From positions 46,755 to 110,754 of the forward strand of contig JBHJGS010000001.1 in assembly GCA_050331575.1 (NCBI GenBank): 64,000 nt of DNA, given 5' to 3'. This stretch comes from JBHJGS01 sp050331575 (GTDB taxonomy: Bacteria; Pseudomonadota; Alphaproteobacteria; Sphingomonadales; Rhodothalassiaceae). Position 1 is the first letter of the stretch, and each line of letters begins with the position of its first letter. Below the pieces are notes generated by a model. The model had not been told where the DNA came from and searched no databases. It saw only the letters and a list, made by a program, of their open reading frames with translations. Shown here in pieces: positions 26,208 to 36,382 of the stretch. A program made the translations under genes and the position numbers.

Positions 26208-27920
26208 GTGCGGCCAGAAACACATTATGAGGTCCAGGGGCTGACGGAGACCGGCTGGACGGTTCTGGATACCGCCGCGGATGAGCCAAAGGCGATCGCT
26301 GCTGCCCGGCTGCGCCTGGAAGACGGCGGGCTAGAGGCGGTGCGCGTCACCCGCGAGCATTTCAACCCTGAAAGCAATGTCTTCAGAAGCTCCGTCGTCT
26401 ACGAGAAAGAAGGCGTGCGCAAGCCCGCCTATGGCGGCGGTGATGTCGCCGCCCCCTGCCGCACCATGGCGGATCTGGAGCGCTGGGAGGTGTGCCAAGC
26501 GGCCAATATCGCTATGCGGGAGTTGCTCGACGGCTGGGGGATGATCGCCAGCGAAGTCTTCTTCGACTATGCCACCTACAAGCGCCTGGCCGATCAGGGC
26601 GGCGCGTTGGCCGGCGCGGTCACCGGCACCATTGATGTGATGCTGCCGAACGAGGAGCAGCTACTGCCGCCACGGGCGAAAGCGGTGATGCCGGTGATCA
26701 AGGAAGCCGCCGCTCGGCTGAAGCGCGTGCACGAGTCCGGTACCATTCCGACGATTCAAAAGAATGATTTCTTCGCCTTGGCCATCCAATATGAGGGCGA
26801 AGAGGATCGGCTGTTCCGCATGGCCATCGCGGTGATGCGCCTGTTCCGCCAGTTCGATGGGGTGGAACAGCGGCTCACCTGGTTGTTGCAACGGCTCAAT
26901 CCGCTGCCGGCGGCCTGGAGCATCGAACTGGTCGACCGTTGGCTGGCCGAATGCCTGATGCATCGGCGCCTGCTCGACGCCTTTCTGGAAGGCCAGGCCA
27001 GCTGCTGTGATCGTGTGCTGATCCTGTTGCGCATGGCGGAAGGGAAGCTGGAGCAGGACAGCTTCACCGGCGCCAAGGTCCCAGAGGCATTGGGTCAGCG
27101 CATGCGGGCCTTGCATGCCCATCTGGTCGAAGGGCGCCTGCCCAAGGTGCGCGATGTGCTGATTGGGCGGGCGGCCGACATTTTGGTTGACCGCGCGCCC
27201 TTGAAGAGTGGCGAGTTCCTGCAGGAATTGGCCGCTGCTGCGCATATTTATCGCGCCAGCGTGGTCGACCGCCAGACCAGAACCCGGCACGGCCGGCTCG
27301 GCGATATCCTGGTCAAGCGCTGCAATCGCCTGTTGCACAGCGACGCCATCGCCCAATTTACCGAGAAAAGCCTGGATCCCTATCCCGGTCTGATGGCCTT
27401 GCTGGAACTGGAGCCGATTGTCATCGGCGAAACTGCGAAGAACCGGCTTGCGGATTATATGTTCACCATCATCGGCCCGCCCAAGCGCGCCGATGCCCTG
27501 CGCACCGGGGACGGCAACCCGCTGAACCGCATGCGCGAACTGGGTCAACTGCAAAAGCGGTTGAACCAATCGGCCATGCCGGACAATGTCCGCGCGAAAT
27601 TGGCGGAAATCCTCGACCAGCATTCCGCCAAGCTGCTGTCGGAAACGAATTTGTTCAAGAAGATGCAGGCGAGCAAGGAGCCCGGTTTCGAAAAGGTCCT
27701 GCGCTTGGCCAAAATGCTCTGCGACGGCTATTTTACCGAAGGCATTGCCAGCGACGTGGCGCGTCGGCATGTCTGGAATTTCATGGCCAGCCGCGATGTC
27801 ATCGCGCGTCTGATCCGCCCGCCGGCCTCTGAACAGGAAAAGAATGACGTGGCGACGTTGCAAAAGCTGCTCGCGGCCGCAGGCGTCTCCGGCGATCCCG
27901 TGAATATGAGCGCCAATTAA
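26208..27920 (+). CDS. Conserved-looking protein of unknown function, 570 aa
   Basis: I do not recognise this protein. It is soluble, mainly helical, with no signal peptide or membrane segment. Residues 5-60 form a small alpha/beta module (ETHYEVQGLTETGWTVLDTA, AARLRLEDGGLEAVRVTREH) resembling an RNA- or metabolite-binding fold. A long helical body follows (AVMRLFRQFDGVEQRLTWLL; LDAFLEGQASCCDRVLILLR) with repeat-like helices. I chose GTG 26208 because family-like sequence starts there and AAGG precedes it; the frame is open to 25977. It is divergent from rpe. Repeat copy C separates it from argG. Confidence 0.8.
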   Translation: MRPETHYEVQGLTETGWTVLDTAADEPKAIAAARLRLEDGGLEAVRVTREHFNPESNVFRSSVVYEKEGVRKPAYGGGDVAAPCRTMADLERWEVCQAANIAMRELLDGWGMIASEVFFDYATYKRLADQGGALAGAVTGTIDVMLPNEEQLLPPRAKAVMPVIKEAAARLKRVHESGTIPTIQKNDFFALAIQYEGEEDRLFRMAIAVMRLFRQFDGVEQRLTWLLQRLNPLPAAWSIELVDRWLAECLMHRRLLDAFLEGQASCCDRVLILLRMAEGKLEQDSFTGAKVPEALGQRMRALHAHLVEGRLPKVRDVLIGRAADILVDRAPLKSGEFLQELAAAAHIYRASVVDRQTRTRHGRLGDILVKRCNRLLHSDAIAQFTEKSLDPYPGLMALLELEPIVIGETAKNRLADYMFTIIGPPKRADALRTGDGNPLNRMRELGQLQKRLNQSAMPDNVRAKLAEILDQHSAKLLSETNLFKKMQASKEPGFEKVLRLAKMLCDGYFTEGIASDVARRHVWNFMASRDVIARLIRPPASEQEKNDVATLQKLLAAAGVSGDPVNMSAN

Positions 27921-27943
27921 GTTGCCCGATGCCTGCCGGGGCG

Positions 27944-28022
27944 CTAGGGCATTATCCGCTCAACGCGACTCGCCCTAACGAGCCGATTGAGCGGGGGCTT
28001 GCTCTGCGATTTGCCCTGAACC
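27944..28022. repeat. Dispersed intergenic palindromic repeat, copy C
   Basis: Starts CTAGGGCATTATCCGCTCAA, contains CGATTGAGCGGGGGCTTGCT and ends TTTGCCCTGAA. The inner arm CCGCTCAA pairs with TTGAGCGG, and the outer GGGCA pairs with TGCCC. It fills most of the gap before argG. Confidence 0.65.
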
Positions 28023-28070
28023 TCGGCCTTAGAGCCCTTCCGTTCCGTCCTGCCGATCCTTGAGATGCCG

Positions 28071-29303
28071 ATGACCGATGCGCCCAAGAAAGTCGTCCTC
28101 GCCTATTCTGGCGGTCTGGACACCTCCGTGATTTTGAAATGGCTGCAGGCGACCTATGGATGCGAGGTGGTCACCTTCACCGCGGATCTGGGCCAGGGCG
28201 AGGAACTGGCGCCGGCGCGGAAGAAGGCGGAGATGCTGGGGGTGAAGGAAATCTTCGTGGAAGATCTGCGCGAAGATTTCGTGCGGGACTATGTCTTCCC
28301 GATGTTTCGCGCCAACACTCTTTATGAAGGGCTGTACCTGCTCGGCACCTCGATTGCGCGACCGTTGATCGCCAAGCGCCAGATCGAAATTGCGCGCGAT
28401 GTCGGGGCGGATGCCGTCGCTCATGGCGCCACCGGCAAGGGCAATGATCAGGTGCGCTTCGAACTGGCCTATTACGCGCTGCAACCGGACATCAAGGTGA
28501 TCGCGCCATGGCGGCAGTGGGACTTGACGTCCCGCACCAAGCTGATCGATTTCGCCGAAAAGCACCAGATCCCGGTGCCCAAGGACAAGCGCGGCGAAGC
28601 GCCCTTCTCCGTCGACGCCAATCTTCTGCACACCTCCTCCGAAGGCAAGGCGCTGGAGGATCCTTGGGAACCGGCCGAGGAGTTCGTCTATCAGCGCAGC
28701 GTGGCGCCGGAGGACGCACCGGATCGGCCGACGCTGATCGAGATCGCATTTGAGAAGGGCGATCCCGTGGCCATTGATGGGGAGCGGCTGAGCCCGGCAG
28801 CGCTGCTGACCCGGTTGAACGAGCTGGGCGGCGCCAATGGCATCGGCCGGCTGGATCTGCTGGAAAATCGCTTTGTCGGCATGAAGTCCCGCGGCATCTA
28901 CGAAACACCGGGCGGCACCATCTTGCTGGCGGCGCATCGCGGCATTGAGCAGATCACCCTGGACAAGGGGGCAGCGCATCTGAAGGACGAGTTAATGCCG
29001 CGCTATGCTGAACTGATCTATAACGGCTTCTGGTTCTCGCCGGAGCGCGAGATGCTCCAGGCGGCGATCGATCACAGCCAGCGCTTCGTCACCGGCGATG
29101 TCCGGGTCAAGCTGTACAAGGGGTCCGCTGAGGTGGTCGGCCGCCGATCACCGTATTCGCTCTATTCCATGGAACATGTCACCTTCGAGGAAGACAGCGT
29201 CTATGACCAGCGCGATGCCGAAGGCTTCATCAAGCTGCAAGCCTTGCGCCTGAAGTTGCTGAAACAGCGTGGCCGGATCCCCGAACCGCCCGCCTACGAA
29301 TAA
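28071..29303 (+). CDS. argG: Argininosuccinate synthase
   Basis: A 410-aa enzyme that joins citrulline and aspartate with ATP. The P-loop is [18 protein letters not shown], followed by the family blocks [40 protein letters not shown] and [20 protein letters not shown]. It is a single gene with no other arg genes near. I take ATG 28071 (TTGAG 7 nt upstream); ATG 28065 two codons earlier is equally possible. Confidence 0.97.
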   Translation: MTDAPKKVVLAYSGGLDTSVILKWLQATYGCEVVTFTADLGQGEELAPARKKAEMLGVKEIFVEDLREDFVRDYVFPMFRANTLYEGLYLLGTSIARPLIAKRQIEIARDVGADAVAHGATGKGNDQVRFELAYYALQPDIKVIAPWRQWDLTSRTKLIDFAEKHQIPVPKDKRGEAPFSVDANLLHTSSEGKALEDPWEPAEEFVYQRSVAPEDAPDRPTLIEIAFEKGDPVAIDGERLSPAALLTRLNELGGANGIGRLDLLENRFVGMKSRGIYETPGGTILLAAHRGIEQITLDKGAAHLKDELMPRYAELIYNGFWFSPEREMLQAAIDHSQRFVTGDVRVKLYKGSAEVVGRRSPYSLYSMEHVTFEEDSVYDQRDAEGFIKLQALRLKLLKQRGRIPEPPAYE

Positions 29304-29317
29304 GCGGGGCTGCGCCG

Positions 29318-30697
29318 TCACACCAGCATCATCACCGGGTCTTCGAGAAAGCCCTTGAAGGCGGCCAGCCATTCCGCGCCGATCGCACCGTCGAGCGCGC
29401 GATGGTCCACCGCCAGGGTGCAACTCATCATAAGCTTGATCTGCACCGCGTCCTCGACCACCACGGGGCGCTTTTCGCCTTGCCCCACCGCCAGGATCGC
29501 CCCCTGCGGCGGGTTGATCACCGCGCCGAACTCGCGGATGCCGAACATGCCCAGATTGCTCAGCGAGAAGGTGCCGCCCTGATAATCCTCCGGCATCAGC
29601 TTGCCGTCGCGCGCCTTGGCCGCCAGGTCCTTCATCTCGCCGGAGATCTGCGCCAGGCCCTTGGCCTGGGCGTCCCGGATCACCGGGGTCACCAGTCCGC
29701 CGGGCACCGCCACGGCAACGGAGATATCCGCGCGACCGAACTTGTACATCTTGTCGCCGGCATATTGCACATTCGCCGTGGGCACCTTCATCAAGGCCAG
29801 GGCACAGGCCTTGATGATGAAGTCATTCACCGACAGCTTGACACCATCGCTTTCCAGCTTGGCATTGAGCTGTTTGCGCATGGCCATCAGATTGTCCAAG
29901 GCGACATCGATGGTCAGGTAAAAGTGCGGCACGGTCTGCTTGGATTCGCTCATGCGCCGGGCGATCACCTTGCGCATGCCAGGCAGCTTGACCTCTTCAT
30001 AGGGCACATCGGCGGGCGGATCGTACAGCGGCGCAGCGGTCGGCGCCGCTGCGGCGGCGGGACGCGCCGGCTGCGGAGCGGCCTCAGCCACGTCCGGTGC
30101 CTTGCCGCGCGCAGCCTCAATATCGGCCTTGACGATGCGGCCGCGCGGGCCGGTTCCCTGAACCTGGGTCAAGTCGAGACCCAATTGCCGGGCCATTCGC
30201 CGCGCCAGCGGGGAAGCAGCGATGCGCTCACCCTCGGCTGTCACCGGCGCGGGGCCTGCGGTGGTGCCATCCTCTGCAGAGACCGGTGTGGCCGGCTCAC
30301 CGGGTCTGGACAGCTCCGCCTGCGGCGTCGGCGCACCAGCCGCCGCCCCGCTCTTGGGCTGCTGGTCGGCCGGCTCCGGCTCAGCCGAGCCCTTGGTGTC
30401 CGCCGCGGCCGGGCCCGACGGAGACCCCGCGTCTTCGATCGCACTGTCGTCCTCGCCCTCGGCCAGAAGAATGGCAATGGGCTGGCCCACCGGCACATCC
30501 TCGGTGCCCTCATCGACCAGCAGCTTGGCGACCCGCCCCTCGTCGATGCTCTCCACCTCCATGGTCGCCTTGTCGGTCTCGATCTCGGCGATCACATCGC
30601 CCGGCGACACCGTGTCGCCAACCTTGACCTGCCAACTGGCCAGCGTGCCGGTTTCCATGGTGGGCGACAGGGCGGGCATGAACACTTCGATCGGCAT
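29318..30697 (-). CDS. pdhC: Dihydrolipoyl acetyltransferase, E2 of pyruvate dehydrogenase
   Basis: A 459-aa E2 with one lipoyl domain (1-80, Lys in [12 protein letters not shown]), an Ala/Pro-rich linker, a peripheral subunit-binding domain (ASPLARRMARQLGLDLTQVQ, then GTGPRGRIVKADI) and the acetyltransferase core ending with the catalytic CTLAVDHRALDGAIGAEWLA. It transfers the acetyl group to CoA and forms the core of the complex. In most relatives it follows pdhB; here it lies 8.6 kb away on the other strand, without lpd. It is convergent with argG. Confidence 0.95.
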   Translation of the reverse strand: MPIEVFMPALSPTMETGTLASWQVKVGDTVSPGDVIAEIETDKATMEVESIDEGRVAKLLVDEGTEDVPVGQPIAILLAEGEDDSAIEDAGSPSGPAAADTKGSAEPEPADQQPKSGAAAGAPTPQAELSRPGEPATPVSAEDGTTAGPAPVTAEGERIAASPLARRMARQLGLDLTQVQGTGPRGRIVKADIEAARGKAPDVAEAAPQPARPAAAAAPTAAPLYDPPADVPYEEVKLPGMRKVIARRMSESKQTVPHFYLTIDVALDNLMAMRKQLNAKLESDGVKLSVNDFIIKACALALMKVPTANVQYAGDKMYKFGRADISVAVAVPGGLVTPVIRDAQAKGLAQISGEMKDLAAKARDGKLMPEDYQGGTFSLSNLGMFGIREFGAVINPPQGAILAVGQGEKRPVVVEDAVQIKLMMSCTLAVDHRALDGAIGAEWLAAFKGFLEDPVMMLV

Positions 30698-30918
30698 TGC
30701 GGGCTCCTGAGGCGGATGGTGGGCGGGGCAGGACCGTTGTCGTTTAGAAAGCTAGAGGCGCGGCTGCAAGCGGCAACAGGGCCATGCCTTTCCGGCCGGG
30801 CCGCGGCCTTGGTGGCACACGGCCGTGCCGGCTGGGCCAACACGGCGCAAGCGGCACCAGAATGCGCAGGGAACGCCGCCGGATCTGGTCCCCCACGCTC
30901 AGCGATCACGGGCGGTGT

Positions 30919-32047
30919 TTAGCTCGCCTCCCGCTGCGCGCCATCATCCCGGTCCAAGCGGGCGGCCAGGGCAGCCGCCATGAAGGCGTCGAGATTGCCG
31001 TTCAAGACATCGTCGGGCTGGGTCGATTCCAGGCCGGTGCGCAGATCCTTCACCAATTGATAGGGCTGCAGCACGTAGGAGCGGATCTGGTGGCCCCAGC
31101 CGATATCGGTCTTCTGGGCATTTTCCGCCTGGGCGGCCTCCTCGCGCATCTGCAACTCACGCTCATACAGCCGCGCTTTCAGCATTTTCATCGCGGTGGC
31201 GCGGTTCTTGTGCTGAGAGCGTTCCGATTGGCATGCGACGACGATGCCGGTGGGTTGGTGGGTGATGCGCACGGCACTGTCGGTGGTGTTGACATGCTGG
31301 CCGCCGGCGCCGGAGGAACGATAGGTGTCGACCTTCAGATCCTTGTCCTCGACCTCCACCTCGATGCTGTCATCGACCACCGGATAGACCCACACCGAGG
31401 CAAAGCTGGTGTGCCGGCGCGCGGAACTGTCGAACGGCGAGATGCGCACCAGCCGGTGCACCCCGGACTCAGTCTTGGCCCAACCAAAGACATTCTCGCC
31501 CTTCACCAGCAAGGTGGCGGACTTCAGCCCGGCCTCTTCCCCGGCGGTGGCCTGGATCACCTCCACCTTGAAGCCGCGCTGTTCGGCCCAGCGGGTGTAC
31601 ATGCGGGTGAGCATCTGTGCCCAGTCCTGGCTCTCGGTGCCGCCGGCGCCGGAATGGATCTCGACATAGGTATCATTGCCGTCGGCCTCGCCGGACAGCA
31701 GGCTCTCCACCTCCTTGTCGTGAGCGCGCTCAGCCAGCTGTTCCAACGCCTCCAGCCCTTCGGCCGCCAGCGCCTCATCCGCCTCGGTCTCGGCCAGCTC
31801 GATCATCTCGGCGGTCTCGTCCAGCTCGCGCTCGATGCCGCGGCACGCCTCAATGGCGTCGGACAGGCGCTGGCGCTCGCGCATCAAGGCCTGGGCGTTT
31901 TTCGGGTCGTTCCACAGATCGGGATCTTCGGTGACCGCGTTCAGCTCTTCCAATCGGTCAAGCGCGCGATCCCAGTCAAAGATGCCTCCTCAGCAGCGTC
32001 AAGGACCGCTTGATCCGGTCCACCGCTGCTTGCGCTTCGGCTCGCAT
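30919..32047 (-). CDS. prfB: Peptide chain release factor 2 with programmed +1 frameshift
   Basis: The product is 375 aa, made by +1 frameshifting. The first 23 codons (ATG 32047 to CTT 31981-31979) are followed by an in-frame TGA (31978-31976). Skipping the T continues at GAC 31977 to the stop at 30919. The body has SPF in LVRISPFDSSARRHTSFASV (stop-codon recognition for UGA/UAA) and the catalytic GGQ in RSSGAGGQHVNTTDSAVRIT. ATG 32047 has GGAGG 7 nt upstream; ATG 32053 is too close to it. It lies downstream of the PBP1a gene, a common alphaproteobacterial order. Confidence 0.95.
31975..31992 (-). promoter_or_regulatory. prfB autoregulatory frameshift site
   Basis: Minus-strand AGGAGGCATCTTTGACTG contains an internal Shine-Dalgarno-like AGGAGG followed by CTT-TGA-C. 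Slow UGA reading when RF2 is scarce favours the +1 slip on CTT T, so RF2 controls its own synthesis. The layout matches the known bacterial prfB signal. Confidence 0.93.
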
Positions 32048-32111
32048 AGCCATGCCTCCAATCAGGATCATGAGAGGGCGGGCAGAGGCGGTGCTAAATG
32101 CATGCCGGGCA

Positions 32112-34637
32112 TCAGTAAATGCCGCCGGTGCCCTTTTTCACATCTGACTGGCTCTGCACCAGGGCGGCTGATCCGTCAAGCACCTCGCGGCCGCCCAAAC
32201 CCGGAACGGTGCCCGGCAAGAACGCCTCGGTGATCGTGCCCGCGCCGACCTCGGGCACGCCGGTTTCTGGGTCCACCTGCACCAACAAAATGCCAGGCGG
32301 TTGGCGAAATGGCTTTTTCGGCTCATCCGCCAAAGCCCCGGCCATGAAAGCCTTAAAGATTGGCGCTGCGGCAGAGGCGCCCTGCTCATTGGCGCCGAGC
32401 GTGCGCGGGCTGTCGAAGCCGACAAACACGCCCACCGCCAGATCCGGTGAAAAGCCGACGAACCAAGTATCCAGCGCATCATCCGACGTGCCGGTCTTGC
32501 CCGCCAAGGGCCGATCCAGGGACCGGATCGACACACCGGTGCCGCGCTGCACCACGCCGTGCAACATGGACACCATCTGATACGCCAGGCGGGGATCGAT
32601 GATCTGTTCGCGCCGGTCCGGCAGCTCCGGCGGCGCCTGGCCTGTCCAGTCATCGACGCGGCAATCCGGGCACGGCCGGGTGTCAACGCGTTCAATGGTC
32701 TGGCCGTAGCGGTTCTGGATGCGGTCAACCAGGATCGGCTCGATCTTCTTGCCGCCGTTGACGAACATGGCATAGGCCGCGGTCAGTTGCATCAGCGTGA
32801 CCTCACCAGACCCCAGCGCATTGGCGAGATTGCGCTCGACATTGGCGCCGACACCGAAGCGCTTGGCGACATCGACCACCGTGTCCATGCCGATGGCATG
32901 CGCCAGGCGCACAGTCATCAGATTGCGCGATTTCTCCAGGCCCAGGCGCAGGGTCGAGGGCCCGTAGAACTTCTTGGAATAGTTCCGCGGTTTCCATAGC
33001 CCTTGCCCCGGGCCCTGGTCAAACACGAAGGGTTCATCAAGGATCAGCGAGGCCGGCGTGTAGCCCTGCTCCAGCGCCGCGGCGTAGATAAACGGCTTGA
33101 AGGCGGAGCCGGGCTGGCGTTCGGCCTGAACCGCGCGGTTGAACTGGCTGCGCGTGTAGGAGAAGCCGCCGACCATGGCCAGCACCCGCCCGGTATGCGG
33201 ATCCAGCGCCACCAGCGCGCCTTCAATGTCGGGAATCTGTTCTAGGGCAAAAGCGGGCACCGTGCCGATCGGTCGGCCATCGCGGTCATAAAAATCGCGG
33301 ATTTCGACACCGTCTTGATCTGCAGCGGACACCACAATGACATCGCCGACGGACAACAACTCGGCGACATCATCCGGGCGGTGCCCGAAGCGTTGATCGG
33401 GCAGCCAGCGCCGGGCCCAGCGCATAGTCTTGAACGGCACGAACCCAAAGCGTCGGTCCTTGAAGCCGATGACCGCGCCATCCCCGCGCAGCTCCATCAC
33501 CAGTGCCAGACGCCAGTCGGCAAAGCCGGGGGTTACGGGCACCTTGCTCAAGCGCTGCGCCCAGTCGCCCTGGGTGGAGCGTTGCGTCACCGGGCCGCGC
33601 CAACCATGGCGCCGATCATAGGCGATCAAGCCCTGACGCAGGCTTCGCTCAGCAATCTCCTGCAGCTTGGGTTCCAGCGTCGCCCGGACCGACAGGCCGC
33701 CTTCATAAAGGACACTCTCGCCGTAATAGTCCGCGATCCGGCGCCGGATCGTCTCCTCGAAATGGTCCGCGCGAAAGATTTCGCTGCGCTGGCGCTCCAC
33801 CGCCTTTAAGGGTTCGCTTTGCGCCAGGCGCATCTCGGCCTCGGAAATATAGCCGTTGATGTGCATGCGCTCCAGCACCCAGTTCCGCCGCCCCACCGCT
33901 GCGTCATAATCATAAACCGGGTGATAATTGCTTGGTCCCTTGGGCAGCGCGGCCAGATAAGCCGCCTCAGCCAGGGTAATGTCATTCAACGCCTTGTTGA
34001 AATAGTTCAGCGCCGCGGCAGCAACGCCATAGGAGCGGTTACCCAGATAAATCTCATTCAGGTAAAGCTCTAGAATGCGGTCCTTGCCGAAGGCCCGTTC
34101 GATGCGCAGCGTCAGGATCATTTCCTTGATCTTACGCTCATAGCTGTATTCGTTGGTCAGCAAGAAGATGCGCGCGACCTGTTGGGATATGGTCGAGGCG
34201 CCATGCTGGCGCCGACCCTGACCGATGACCTTGATGTTGCGCACCATGGCCCGGGCAATACCCCAGAGATCGATGCCGGAATGCTCATAGAAATTCTTGT
34301 CTTCCGCGGACAGAAACGCCCCCACCACCGGCGCCGGCATCGCCTCGACCGGCACGAACAGACGCGGCTCGCGGGCATATTCGGTCAGCAAGGAGCCATC
34401 GGCGGCATGGATTCGGGTGATCACCGGCGGTTCATATTCGGCCAATTCGGTATGGTCGGGCAGGCCGCGGCCAAACGTCGCGAACACCCACAGCAATAGG
34501 CCAGCCCCGGCCACCGCGCCGAGCAGGCCCAAAAGCAACGTCGCCATACCCAGGCGGCGCAACCAGCGCCAGCGGCGCGGCCGGCGGGCGCCCGGTGTCT
34601 GCGGGTTTAGGTCATCCATGCGCGCGGAGTGTGTCAT
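32112..34637 (-). CDS. Bifunctional penicillin-binding protein 1A
   Basis: An 841-aa class A PBP. A basic cytoplasmic N-terminus and one membrane helix (LGMATLLLGLLGAVAGAGLL) precede the GT51 glycosyltransferase, with Glu112 in FLSAEDKNFYEHSGID and GASTISQQVARIF. An OB-like insert follows, then the transpeptidase domain with Ser511 in RQPGSAFKPFIYA, SRN in LEKSRNLMTV and the KTG box in LAGKTGTSDDALDTWFVG. It polymerises and cross-links peptidoglycan from the periplasmic face. It sits between the amidase and prfB on one strand, as in many alphaproteobacteria. Confidence 0.95.
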   Translation of the reverse strand: MTHSARMDDLNPQTPGARRPRRWRWLRRLGMATLLLGLLGAVAGAGLLLWVFATFGRGLPDHTELAEYEPPVITRIHAADGSLLTEYAREPRLFVPVEAMPAPVVGAFLSAEDKNFYEHSGIDLWGIARAMVRNIKVIGQGRRQHGASTISQQVARIFLLTNEYSYERKIKEMILTLRIERAFGKDRILELYLNEIYLGNRSYGVAAAALNYFNKALNDITLAEAAYLAALPKGPSNYHPVYDYDAAVGRRNWVLERMHINGYISEAEMRLAQSEPLKAVERQRSEIFRADHFEETIRRRIADYYGESVLYEGGLSVRATLEPKLQEIAERSLRQGLIAYDRRHGWRGPVTQRSTQGDWAQRLSKVPVTPGFADWRLALVMELRGDGAVIGFKDRRFGFVPFKTMRWARRWLPDQRFGHRPDDVAELLSVGDVIVVSAADQDGVEIRDFYDRDGRPIGTVPAFALEQIPDIEGALVALDPHTGRVLAMVGGFSYTRSQFNRAVQAERQPGSAFKPFIYAAALEQGYTPASLILDEPFVFDQGPGQGLWKPRNYSKKFYGPSTLRLGLEKSRNLMTVRLAHAIGMDTVVDVAKRFGVGANVERNLANALGSGEVTLMQLTAAYAMFVNGGKKIEPILVDRIQNRYGQTIERVDTRPCPDCRVDDWTGQAPPELPDRREQIIDPRLAYQMVSMLHGVVQRGTGVSIRSLDRPLAGKTGTSDDALDTWFVGFSPDLAVGVFVGFDSPRTLGANEQGASAAAPIFKAFMAGALADEPKKPFRQPPGILLVQVDPETGVPEVGAGTITEAFLPGTVPGLGGREVLDGSAALVQSQSDVKKGTGGIY

Positions 34638-34739
34638 GCCACCACTCTAAACAAAACCAAGGCGGCAGCTTATCGCAATCGCCCCGCCTGCCGCGACCCC
34701 TTTCTGGCGCATGTCCATGTCACCTTTATGGAACCTGTG

Positions 34740-35948
34740 TCAAAAATCCGCGGCGGCGACGGTCTGAAAATATCGATTGATCGCCTGGGTGACCGACTCC
34801 GCCAGGGCATCGCGCCCCTTCGCCGAGGTCAGCAGCCGGGCGTCCTGCACATTCGAAAGATAGCCGGTTTCCAAAAGGATCGACGGCACATCGGGCGCCT
34901 TGAGCACAACAAAGCCGGCAAAACGATGACTGTTGGTGCGAACGACATGGCGCCGCTTCAGTTCCGGGATCAGAAACCCGGCGAAGCGGGCGGAAAAATT
35001 CATCGTCTCTCGCTGGGCCAGGTCGATGAGAATGTTGGTCACTTCCGGCGCTTCATTGCCCAGATCGATCCCGGCGATCAGGTCGGACTTGTTTTCCTTG
35101 CGCGCCAAAGCGGCCGCTTCGGCATCGGAGGCGCTTTCGGACAGCGTGTAAACGGTGGCACCGCGGACCCGGCCATTGTCCAGCGCGTCGGCGTGCACCG
35201 ACAAGAACAGGTCCGCGCCGGCGGCCCGGGCAACAGCGATGCGCTCTCGCAACGGCAGAAAGATATCGCTGTCGCGGGTCAGCACAACCTGATAGGCGCC
35301 TTCCTGCTCCAGCCGCGCCTTGATCGTCTTGGCAATGTCCAAAACCACCTGCTTTTCCGGAACACCGGTGCTGCTCAAGGTTCCAGGGTCGACGCCGCCA
35401 TGGCCGGGGTCAATGACGATGACGCGGCGCCGGTCACCGCGCGGCGCGGGATTGCTGGTCGGCACCGATAGTGTCGGCGCGCGGGCATGGCGCCGACGCT
35501 TTTGCAGTTCCGCGCGAAATGTCGCCCGGTCCACCGGCGCCAAATCGAACACCAGGCGGTGGCCATAGGTGCCCTGCGGCGGCAGAGGAAAGAAGCGCAC
35601 CAATTTGAACGGCCCGGCCATGTCCAGGACCAGCCGCGACGTGCCCGGCTTGAACTGGCCGAAGCGATAGCGCTCCACGAGCCCCTTGCTCTGCCCGCCC
35701 TGGGCCGCCGGCACTTGCCACTGCGCCTCGGGCAGGTCAACGACCAGGCGATAGGGTTTGGCGAGGGCAAAGGCCTCGGCCTGCACGGCCTGATCGACAT
35801 CGATGACCACACGCGTGGTCGTGCCGTTCAATCCTAGGCGCAGGCTCTCCACCGTCAAGGCCGCCGCGGACGGCGCCAGGACCGATAGCGCAACCACAAA
35901 CGCCAGCAAGCCGGCCAAAAAGAGATGAGGATGCCCGGACTGTCGCAT
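34740..35948 (-). CDS. N-acetylmuramoyl-L-alanine amidase (AmiC type)
   Basis: A 402-aa exported amidase. A signal peptide (LFLAGLLAFVVALSVLAPSA) is followed by an AMIN domain (about 30-130; RLGLNGTTTRVVIDVDQAVQ), which targets the septum, and a zinc Amidase_3 domain with VIVIDPGHGGVDPGTL, PEKQVVLDIAK, LFLSVHADAL and SILLETGYLSN carrying the ligands and catalytic Glu. It cleaves the amide between MurNAc and the stem peptide. ATG 35948 follows GGAAGGGG; the frame extends much further upstream without homology. It is divergent from rne and precedes the PBP1a gene. Confidence 0.94.
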   Translation of the reverse strand: MRQSGHPHLFLAGLLAFVVALSVLAPSAAALTVESLRLGLNGTTTRVVIDVDQAVQAEAFALAKPYRLVVDLPEAQWQVPAAQGGQSKGLVERYRFGQFKPGTSRLVLDMAGPFKLVRFFPLPPQGTYGHRLVFDLAPVDRATFRAELQKRRRHARAPTLSVPTSNPAPRGDRRRVIVIDPGHGGVDPGTLSSTGVPEKQVVLDIAKTIKARLEQEGAYQVVLTRDSDIFLPLRERIAVARAAGADLFLSVHADALDNGRVRGATVYTLSESASDAEAAALARKENKSDLIAGIDLGNEAPEVTNILIDLAQRETMNFSARFAGFLIPELKRRHVVRTNSHRFAGFVVLKAPDVPSILLETGYLSNVQDARLLTSAKGRDALAESVTQAINRYFQTVAAADF

Positions 35949-36382
35949 TGGCCCCTTCCCCGCGCGGGGTCCGCGCCCTACCGATCGCACCGTCAGCAGC
36001 GCGCACCCCGGTCCTTCTCGGCAATAAGCATTGCGCAGCGGCGCGTGTGTGTCTACAGTGCGCTCGACCTTTGCTGGATGAGGGTTAACGCGGTCTTGCA
36101 GAACCGGCGGGTGCGCGCCATTGCATTGCGTATCCCTCCCGGGATCCGGTGCAGGCTGAAAAGCGCGCAGCACCGAAGCGCGCCGCTCCCGATCCCCATC
36201 GGCTTTGAAGAAAGTTGACCCATGGCAGTTCCGCCCAGGCCACAGCGTTGGCGACCGTTTTCCGCCGTCTCGGCACAGCGGCGGGCTATGGGACATGGTC
36301 ACCCATCGAAAAACTTTGTCGGATCCGATCGCGCGCCCCGAATTGGGACGCCGGCGCGGCGGACCGGCCGGAGACTGACTAA
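35949..36382. other. Divergent regulatory region of amidase and rne, no gene seen
   Basis: 434 bp without a credible coding region. The side facing RNase E probably includes a long mRNA leader with several GC-rich complementary stretches, as in other rne genes where the leader mediates autoregulation. I could not pick a convincing promoter pair. Confidence 0.5.
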
